DNA of 10,930 bases from an uncultured Oscillibacter sp. (lineage in GTDB: Bacteria; Bacillota; Clostridia; Oscillospirales; Oscillospiraceae): NCBI GenBank assembly GCA_900542115.1, contig UQMC01000066.1, forward strand, positions 1 to 10,930. The letters run 5' to 3'. Both the position numbers and the translations under genes were made by a program. Of this stretch, positions 1-10,930 are shown piece after piece. The notes under the pieces were generated by a model. The model was not told the origin of the DNA. It worked only from the letters and a program-made list of their open reading frames with translations, and ran no database searches. Every line of letters begins with the position of its first letter. Within the stretch, counting starts at the first letter, position 1.

Positions 1-1
1 C

Positions 2-340
2 GCCGTCCGCAGCCCCATTCTGGCGCAGGAATGTATTGAGGATTACCTGACCTTTGATACCGGTCGCCTCGGCGACACACACTTTGCGCTGCGGGTCCGG
101 GGAGAATCCATGCTGAACGCCGGAATTCTGCCCGGCGATCTGGTGGTAGTGCGCCAGCAGCAGACCTGTAACCAAGGTGAGATCGTGGTGGCCATGATCG
201 ACGATGAGGCCACAGTCAAGCGCTTTTCCCGCAAGGGCGGCCATGTCTGGCTGCTGCCGGAAAATGACGCCTACTCCCCGATTGACGGTACCTACGCTCA
301 GATTCTCGGTAAGGTTGTAGCCGTGGTACGGCAGTATTGA
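2..340 (+). CDS. lexA: LexA-type repressor, C-terminal S24 peptidase domain (5' truncated)
   Basis: This is the last 112 residues of a LexA/S24-family protein; the DNA-binding half lies before the window. LexA represses SOS genes and cuts itself when RecA filaments form. The catalytic Ser is visible in the motif GESM (Ser codon 107-109), and the catalytic Lys is in DEATVKRF (Lys codon 218-220), with the family spacing between them. The segments GILPGDLVVVR and GEIVVAMIDD match the LexA core. The fragment opens A-V-R-S-P-I-L-A-Q-E. In typical LexA the cleaved Ala-Gly pair sits just before the residue preceding this Pro, but here those places hold Val-Arg. Its stop is one base from the stop of the convergent deacetylase. 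It could instead be another LexA-like S24 regulator; the missing N-terminus would decide. Family assignment is firm, the exact symbol less so. Confidence 0.85.
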   Translation, partial: AVRSPILAQECIEDYLTFDTGRLGDTHFALRVRGESMLNAGILPGDLVVVRQQQTCNQGEIVVAMIDDEATVKRFSRKGGHVWLLPENDAYSPIDGTYAQILGKVVAVVRQY

Positions 341-341
341 G

Positions 342-1055
342 TCATTTTCCGGCGGAGCGGTACAGCACTCCTTCCTGCGGTTGAATTCCGCCAAGGGTCA
401 GCAGCTCCTCCACCGTAACAAGCCAATACCCCTGCTCCTCCAGCGTGTCCACGATCTGAAGCGCCGCGTCTACAGAGGTGGAGTAAATATCGTGCAGCAG
501 AATGATATCTCCGGGCTGCACCGCCTCCAGCACGGCCCGTACCACCTTGTCCGTATTGCGGCTTTCCCAGTCCCGTGGGTCTACGGACCAGTGCACCATA
601 GGCACCGTGATTCCGGCCCGTACCGTCGGCGCCACAAGGCCATACGGTGGGCGCAGCCAGCAGCTTTCCGTGCCTAAAATGCCGCAGATGGCCCGCTGAG
701 CCTCCTCGATATCGGCCAGCTGCCCGGCCGCGTCGCTGCCATCCAGCCGGATATGGCTGTAGGTATGATTTCCGATTTGGTGCCCCTCTCTCTGCATCCG
801 TAGAACAAGGTCCTCATTACCCGCCAGCCGCTCCCCCACCAGAAAAAATGTCGCGCTGGCCCCCCGCTGCCGCAGGCCATCCAGCAGGCGGGCCGTTGTA
901 TCCCGCCGAGGTCCGTCATCAAAGGTCAGCGCCACGTACTTCGGCTCTGCCGAAATTTCGGCCGGTGCTGAGGCCGGAACACCCGTCACCTCGGCGGCAG
1001 ACTCTATGAAAATCAGCATCAGCAGATAAATAAAAATTGACAGCAGTTTTTGCAT
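342..1055 (-). CDS. Secreted or membrane-anchored CE4 polysaccharide deacetylase
   Basis: This 237-residue protein is a NodB-homology (carbohydrate esterase 4) deacetylase. The family removes acetyl groups from peptidoglycan or other N-acetylated glycans outside the membrane, using a divalent metal. All family motifs are intact: TFDDGP at 44-49 (Asp46 and Asp47), HTYSH at 97-101 (metal-binding His97 and His101), RPPYG at 135-139, DPRDW at 159-163 and LLHD at 186-189 (His188). Residues 4-18 form a hydrophobic N-terminal segment, either a signal peptide or an anchor. A linker rich in Ala, Pro and Glu follows up to about residue 38. The length suits a stand-alone catalytic domain. The chosen start puts the hydrophobic segment at the N-terminus; upstream there is only a weak purine-rich ribosome binding site. 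Substrate cannot be told from sequence; peptidoglycan is the likely guess. No clear promoter is seen. Confidence 0.92.
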   Translation of the reverse strand: MQKLLSIFIYLLMLIFIESAAEVTGVPASAPAEISAEPKYVALTFDDGPRRDTTARLLDGLRQRGASATFFLVGERLAGNEDLVLRMQREGHQIGNHTYSHIRLDGSDAAGQLADIEEAQRAICGILGTESCWLRPPYGLVAPTVRAGITVPMVHWSVDPRDWESRNTDKVVRAVLEAVQPGDIILLHDIYSTSVDAALQIVDTLEEQGYWLVTVEELLTLGGIQPQEGVLYRSAGK

Positions 1056-1134
1056 TCCTATCGCTCTTTCTTCCCGTATTCAGACATAGTTTGTGCCTGC
1101 GCGGGAAAATTACTGTTGTCAAATGCAGAGAAAC

Positions 1135-1174
1135 CATGAAAAATCAGGCAGCGGTTGTTTTTTCATTTTTCATG
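1135..1174. repeat. 10-bp inverted repeat upstream of the deacetylase
   Basis: CATGAAAAAT at 1135-1144 is repeated inverted as ATTTTTCATG at 1165-1174, with 20 bases between. It lies about 80 bp before the deacetylase start and directly abuts the terminator hairpin at 1175. It could be an operator, or a weak extra hairpin; nothing here distinguishes the two. Confidence 0.5.
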
Positions 1175-1218
1175 AAAAACAGGACAGGCACAAAAATCTC
1201 TGTGCCTGTCCTGTTTTT
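1175..1218 (-). terminator. Rho-independent terminator (possibly bidirectional)
   Basis: Arms 1175-1192 and 1201-1218 pair perfectly over 18 bp around an 8-base loop (AAAATCTC). The stem core is CAGGACAGGCACA, and each arm ends in A or T runs, so a U-tract is present on both strands. It lies about 36 bp past the final stop of the broken gene at 1255-1797, which it would have terminated. It also isolates the deacetylase gene from read-through. Confidence 0.85.
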
Positions 1219-1254
1219 TGCTGCGGATTTTCAAATTTTTTGATAAACCGTTAA

Positions 1255-1797
1255 TCAAAACAGCACCGTATTTCCGTTTATATCATAAAAGGTAATGCTT
1301 CCTGCATTGACGGGCAGAACGATTGCAAAGGGCTTCCCGCTGTCAATATCCAGCACTTGAACTTCGTTTCCGTCATCAATTTCTGCCCGTGCCGCCTGTT
1401 GCCGGTTCACGGAAATAAACGCCTGCTCCTTGTATCCCCTCCACTGTGCACGCCAGAATTTCCTTATCTACACTCGAAAGGTTTCCCCCCGCCGCAAAAG
1501 AAATAGCCAAAGGAAAGTCCGGGACGATTCAAACGAATGGTCCGTCCGCTCCTGCGGATACGCAATATGGGCCGCCATTGTGTTGGAAACACTTCCGTCA
1601 ACAGTCCAATCGGCCTGTATTTTTGATGAGCCGCGGATATCCGTCTCCAGTTTGGCAGCCGCTATGCCTATATCATGACGGGAATAAAGAAAAACGGCAA
1701 ATAACGCGCATATCAGAGCAAGTCCCGATATGACCCTATACAAGCTTCGTTTCATTTTGCTATGTCCCACAAAATCAACTCTTATGGATAAAAGCAT
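1255..1797 (-). pseudogene. Broken gene for an unknown membrane-anchored small protein (two compensating frameshifts)
   Basis: The intact frame runs from 1797 to a TAG at 1468-1470 (109 codons). The same frame resumes past it and continues with protein-like sequence to TGA at 1255-1257, ending YDINGNTVLF. Between about 1440 and 1514 a different frame is the protein-like one (PLAISFAAGGNLSSVDKEIL). Adding one T at the TTT run (plus-strand AAA 1514-1516) and removing one G at the GGGG run (plus-strand CCCC 1436-1439) gives one continuous frame through the region. The product would have a hydrophobic segment near the N-terminus (SGLALICALFAVFLY) and an extracytoplasmic, beta-rich-looking remainder. 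I do not recognise the family. Start 1797 has GAGGG about 9 bases upstream; a second ATG at 1755 gives a tidier signal-anchor. Codon use (TTA, ATA, AGA, AGG) and AT content differ from rpoBC. This is either real decay or homopolymer sequencing error. Confidence 0.75.
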
Positions 1798-1882
1798 AAC
1801 ATAATACCCTCATGCCGGTTGCAAGGATTTGTGAGAAATCAAAGCCACACGAGTACATTTGCTGTTAGCATAACCAGCCGCA

Positions 1883-1921
1883 AAAAGGCAGGCACCGATG
1901 CGAAATCGGTGCCTGCCTTTT
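1883..1921 (-). terminator. Rho-independent terminator of the rpoBC operon
   Basis: Arms 1883-1899 and 1905-1921 pair perfectly over 17 bp (core GGCAGGCACCGAT) with loop GCGAA. On the minus strand the stem is followed by a run of T. It begins about 48 bp after the rpoC stop, as expected for the end of this operon. It also insulates the broken gene further left. Confidence 0.93.
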
Positions 1922-1968
1922 ATTCTTTTAAGGGATACCTGCCGTGTTTGAACAGAGGGCTTTTCGCC

Positions 1969-5748
<3,780 letters not shown>

Positions 5749-5757
5749 GTCGCGTTA

Positions 5758-5765
5758 TCCTCCTT
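5758..5765 (-). promoter_or_regulatory. Ribosome binding site of rpoC
   Basis: AAGGAGGA on the minus strand ends 9 bases before the first ATG (5746-5748). This supports that ATG over the next one, 3 bases on. It lies within the 62-bp rpoB-rpoC spacer, where I see no terminator or promoter. Confidence 0.85.
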
Positions 5766-5810
5766 CAATGATTCAAATGATCCAGTTTTGTGACGAATGG
5801 GTCTTCCGGA

Positions 5811-9509
<3,699 letters not shown>

Positions 9510-9518
9510 CTTCACATT

Positions 9519-9526
9519 CACCTTTC
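9519..9526 (-). promoter_or_regulatory. Ribosome binding site deciding the rpoB start
   Basis: GAAAGGTG on the minus strand ends 9 bases before the ATG at 9507-9509. It resembles the AAAGGAGGTG consensus with the central AG lost. It favours the 1232-residue start over the upstream ATG at 9578. Confidence 0.7.
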
Positions 9527-9532
9527 TTTTGC

Positions 9533-9561
9533 CCCGCCGCCATGAGGAACGGCCGGGCGGG
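9533..9561 (-). promoter_or_regulatory. GC-rich hairpin in the rpoB leader, next to the ribosome binding site
   Basis: Arms 9533-9538 (CCCGCC) and 9556-9561 (GGCGGG) can pair, and GCC 9539-9541 with GGC 9551-9553 extends the stem past a 2-base bulge, leaving a 9-base loop. On the transcript it ends about 6 bases before the rpoB ribosome binding site. There is no U-tract, so it is not a classic terminator. A regulatory role is only an inference. Confidence 0.45.
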
Positions 9562-9630
9562 TATTCTGTCCGATACACTCGGGTGAGTTGTTAAATTTAT
9601 TTGAATTGCCTATTGTCATCTGTTGGCGAA

Positions 9631-9653
9631 TGTGCTATCCTATGCTTGTGCTA
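9631..9653 (-). repeat. Direct repeat TAGCACA (x2) in the rpoB leader
   Basis: TGTGCTA on the plus strand (TAGCACA in the transcript) occurs at 9631-9637 and 9647-9653, 16 bp apart. The transcript segment TGTGC at 9661-9665, made earlier, can pair with the GCACA of either copy, giving two mutually exclusive short stems. Each stem is only 5 bp, so this is suggestive only. Confidence 0.4.
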
Positions 9654-9693
9654 AGGGAAGGCACATTTTTCGTTCAGATTACATAAGCGATTT

Positions 9694-9722
9694 ATTTTAC
9701 CATGTAATTCCTTGCCTGTCAA
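9694..9722 (-). promoter_or_regulatory. Sigma-A promoter of rpoBC
   Basis: On the minus strand, TTGACA (9717-9722) and TAAAAT (9694-9699) are separated by exactly 17 bases. A TG sits one base before the -10 box, so it is also an extended -10 promoter. Transcription should start near 9687, giving a leader of about 178 nt to the rpoB ATG. It lies downstream of the terminator at 9767-9804, which makes it the likely main promoter for rpoBC. Confidence 0.9.
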
Positions 9723-9766
9723 GGGATTTTTCTTTTTATCTTGGAAAAAATACCGCTTATGACATA

Positions 9767-9804
9767 AAAACCGGCGGTACGCAGAGCTGCGTACCGCCGG
9801 TTTT
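9767..9804 (-). terminator. Rho-independent terminator after the 59-residue gene (possibly bidirectional)
   Basis: Arms 9767-9784 and 9787-9804 are perfect reverse complements (core CCGGCGGTACGCAG). With a workable 4-base loop, 17 pairs remain. A and T runs flank both sides. The stem starts about 10 bp after the stop of the small gene and lies upstream of the rpoBC promoter, separating the two units. Confidence 0.92.
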
Positions 9805-9814
9805 CTTTCCCTAT

Positions 9815-9994
9815 TTACTGATAGAGGTCCTCATCTGCGTAATCGCTGCACTCCCGCTTCGCCATGCGGCGCTCGCGGCAGCGCTCGGCAGCCTCGTAAA
9901 TATCGCTCCAGCTCCCCACCATCAGGCAGACAAAGGCGCAGAACGCAAGGCCCGCAGCCACGGTTTTCAGCACAAAACGAGCAGTCTTTCCCAT
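9815..9994 (-). CDS. Small single-pass membrane protein, 59 residues, unknown function
   Basis: The gene reads from ATG at 9992-9994 to TAA at 9815-9817. The product begins MGKTARFVLK, has one hydrophobic segment at about residues 11-28 with Cys19 and Cys23, and then a charged tail rich in Arg, Glu and Asp with Cys39 and Cys49. Positive residues before the segment suggest the N-terminus stays in the cytoplasm and the tail is outside, but the tail also holds many Arg residues, so topology is uncertain. Support for a real gene is strong for its size: a 17-spaced promoter upstream (10041-10069), AAGGAGGA 7 bases before the ATG, and a terminator 10 bp past the stop. It stands as a single-gene unit between rpoBC and the divergent ftsH. 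I do not recognise the family. Confidence 0.82.
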   Translation of the reverse strand: MGKTARFVLKTVAAGLAFCAFVCLMVGSWSDIYEAAERCRERRMAKRECSDYADEDLYQ

Positions 9995-10001
9995 ATCGTA
10001 T

Positions 10002-10009
10002 TCCTCCTT
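10002..10009 (-). promoter_or_regulatory. Ribosome binding site of the 59-residue gene
   Basis: AAGGAGGA on the minus strand lies 7 bases before the ATG at 9992-9994. This near-perfect site is the main reason to accept such a short reading frame. Confidence 0.85.
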
Positions 10010-10040
10010 GTCGGATTCTATATTAAATTCGGATACCGAT

Positions 10041-10069
10041 ATTATACACGGCTCGTCCCCGCTTTACAA
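10041..10069 (-). promoter_or_regulatory. Sigma-A promoter of the 59-residue gene
   Basis: On the minus strand, TTGTAA (10064-10069) and a perfect TATAAT (10041-10046) are separated by 17 bases. Transcription would start near 10034, giving a leader of about 40 nt. Confidence 0.82.
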
Positions 10070-10129
10070 TCCCTTTTTCGCCCGCAGCGCCGCATTTTTT
10101 TCGTTTCACCGCTTTATCACCCGTTTTTG

Positions 10130-10158
10130 TTCACAAAAAATTTGCTGGACACTTTATA
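10130..10158 (+). promoter_or_regulatory. Candidate ftsH promoter
   Basis: TTCACA (10130-10135, one mismatch to TTGACA) is followed after 17 bases by TTTATA (10153-10158, a weak -10). TATATT at 10157 onward is a better -10 box, but the spacing is then too long. Upstream is a run of T-tracts (10074-10128) that could help promoter binding. If right, the ftsH leader is about 90 nt. Confidence 0.4.
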
Positions 10159-10203
10159 TTTTTCGTGTTAGGCTTGTAACAATTTCCAGAAATCCGCAAA
10201 TTT

Positions 10204-10234
10204 CCCCCGCTGGGCGTGCGGCCCGCACCGGGGG
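10204..10234 (+). promoter_or_regulatory. GC-rich hairpin in the ftsH leader
   Basis: CCCCCG (10204-10209) pairs with CGGGGG (10229-10234). Inside, GTGC (10216-10219) pairs with GCAC (10225-10228), which stacks directly on the right arm; an alternative inner pairing is GGGC (10212-10215) with GCCC (10221-10224). It ends 6 bases before the ribosome binding site and has no U-tract. A role in translation control is inference. Confidence 0.45.
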
Positions 10235-10240
10235 TGAAGC

Positions 10241-10249
10241 AAAAGGAGG
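10241..10249 (+). promoter_or_regulatory. Ribosome binding site of ftsH
   Basis: AAAAGGAGG ends 5 bases before the ATG at 10255 and 8 bases before the adjacent ATG at 10258. The spacing slightly favours the second ATG, which would shorten the protein by one Met only. Confidence 0.88.
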
Positions 10250-10254
10250 CCTCT

Positions 10255-10930
10255 ATGATGAATGAGGTCAAATCCCCGAAAAAGCCTCTGATCTTCTACT
10301 ATCTGGTCGCCATGCTGCTGGTGATGCTGTTCAACTTCATCGCCATGCCGTGGCTGTCTCAGTACCAGATTCAAGAGGTAGACTACAACACCTTCGTTGA
10401 CATGACGGAAAAGGGCGAGATCGACAAGGTGGAGATTCAAGAGCAGGATAACCGTATTCTGTTCACCGGCAAGGACGGAAAATCCATCTATAAAACCGCC
10501 ATGATTTCCACAGACAGTCAACTGGTCCAACGCCTGCTGGATGCCGGCGTTTCCACCACCGGCGAAGAGATCGAGCAGACCTCTCTGCTGGTGCAGATTC
10601 TCGGTTGGGTGGCACCGATTCTGATTTTCATTGCGCTGGGCCAGTTCATGTCCCGGAAGCTGATAGAAAAAATGGGCGGCAGCAACTCCATGATGTTCAA
10701 CATGGGCAAATCCAACGCCAAGGTCTATGTGAAGTCCGCTGAGGGCATCAAGTTTGACGATGTGGCCGGTGAGGACGAGGCCAAGGAAAACCTGACCGAG
10801 ATCGTCAATTACCTCCATAACCCCAAGCAGTATCAGGAGATCGGCGCCTCCATGCCGAAGGGCGTGCTCCTTGTCGGCCCTCCGGGCACCGGCAAGACCA
10901 TGCTGGCCAAGGCCGTGGCAGGCGAATCCA
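10255..10930 (+). CDS. ftsH: ATP-dependent zinc metalloprotease FtsH (3' truncated)
   Basis: These are the first 225 residues of FtsH, a membrane-anchored AAA+ protease that pulls out and degrades misfolded membrane proteins and some regulators. The window shows the typical N-terminal layout: transmembrane segment 1 at about 12-33, a small extracytoplasmic domain at about 42-108 (with VDYNTFVDM), and transmembrane segment 2 at about 111-132. The AAA domain then opens with [14 protein letters not shown] at 167-180, and the Walker A motif GPPGTGKT is at 208-215. Walker B, the second region of homology and the HEXXH zinc site lie beyond the window, so catalytic completeness cannot be judged. It diverges from the 59-residue gene across a 260-bp spacer. 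The tilS and hpt genes that often precede ftsH in Firmicutes are absent, so it probably has its own promoter. Confidence 0.97.
   Translation, partial: MMNEVKSPKKPLIFYYLVAMLLVMLFNFIAMPWLSQYQIQEVDYNTFVDMTEKGEIDKVEIQEQDNRILFTGKDGKSIYKTAMISTDSQLVQRLLDAGVSTTGEEIEQTSLLVQILGWVAPILIFIALGQFMSRKLIEKMGGSNSMMFNMGKSNAKVYVKSAEGIKFDDVAGEDEAKENLTEIVNYLHNPKQYQEIGASMPKGVLLVGPPGTGKTMLAKAVAGES

Noticed and set aside
1056..1134. TTGACA in the deacetylase upstream region as a promoter
   Set aside because: No acceptable -10 box lies 16-18 bases downstream on the minus strand, so I do not call a promoter.
5766..5790. ATCATTTGA / ATCATTGA near-repeat before the rpoC ribosome binding site
   Set aside because: It is a short, AT-rich, two-copy repeat in a 62-bp spacer; no structure or function can be argued.
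9510..9578. Upstream extension of RpoB by 23 residues
   Set aside because: The extra residues (rich in Arg and Lys) are unlike RpoB, and the stretch overlaps a hairpin. A ribosome binding site supports the start at 9509.
9623..10171. 182-codon plus-strand frame across the spacer
   Set aside because: It runs through two promoters, a terminator and the opposite strand of the 59-residue gene, and has no ribosome binding site.
10168..10818. 216-codon minus-strand frame
   Set aside because: It is the reverse of the ftsH coding region, whose protein is unmistakable.

Overview
The window looks like ordinary chromosome from a Gram-positive anaerobe of the class Clostridia, most likely Oscillospiraceae-like. 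This is an inference from three things: RpoB and RpoC that read as Bacillus/Clostridia-type proteins, strong AAGGAGG-type ribosome binding sites with sigma-A promoters, and GC-rich core genes beside AT-rich spacers. I see no insertion sequence, prophage, CRISPR array, tRNA or rRNA, and no convincing new multi-gene system.

Layout from left to right. Positions 2-340 (+) hold the C-terminal peptidase half of a LexA-type repressor, cut by the window edge. It meets tail to tail, with one base between the stop codons, a secreted CE4 polysaccharide deacetylase (342-1055, -). A short inverted repeat and a strong hairpin terminator (1135-1218) follow. Next is a small, relatively AT-rich gene for an unknown membrane-anchored protein (1255-1797, -). 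It is broken by two opposite single-base shifts at homopolymer runs. A second strong terminator (1883-1921) ends the RNA polymerase operon.

The core of the window is rpoB (5811-9509, -) and rpoC (1969-5748, -), encoding the beta and beta-prime subunits. They form a two-gene unit with its own near-consensus promoter (9694-9722), a leader of about 178 nt and its own terminator. The usual rplL neighbour is absent; a perfect-stem terminator (9767-9804) closes the operon off upstream. Before that lies an overlooked gene for a 59-residue single-pass membrane protein (9815-9994, -) with promoter, ribosome binding site and terminator all visible. Diverging from it is the start of ftsH (10255 to the window end, +), preceded by an AT-rich upstream region and a GC-rich hairpin in its leader.

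Functionally the genes are housekeeping: transcription (rpoBC), SOS response (lexA-type), envelope (deacetylase) and membrane protein quality control (ftsH). The points most worth a second look are the broken gene, the LexA fragment that lacks the Ala-Gly cleavage pair, the 59-residue protein, and the leader structures of rpoB and ftsH.
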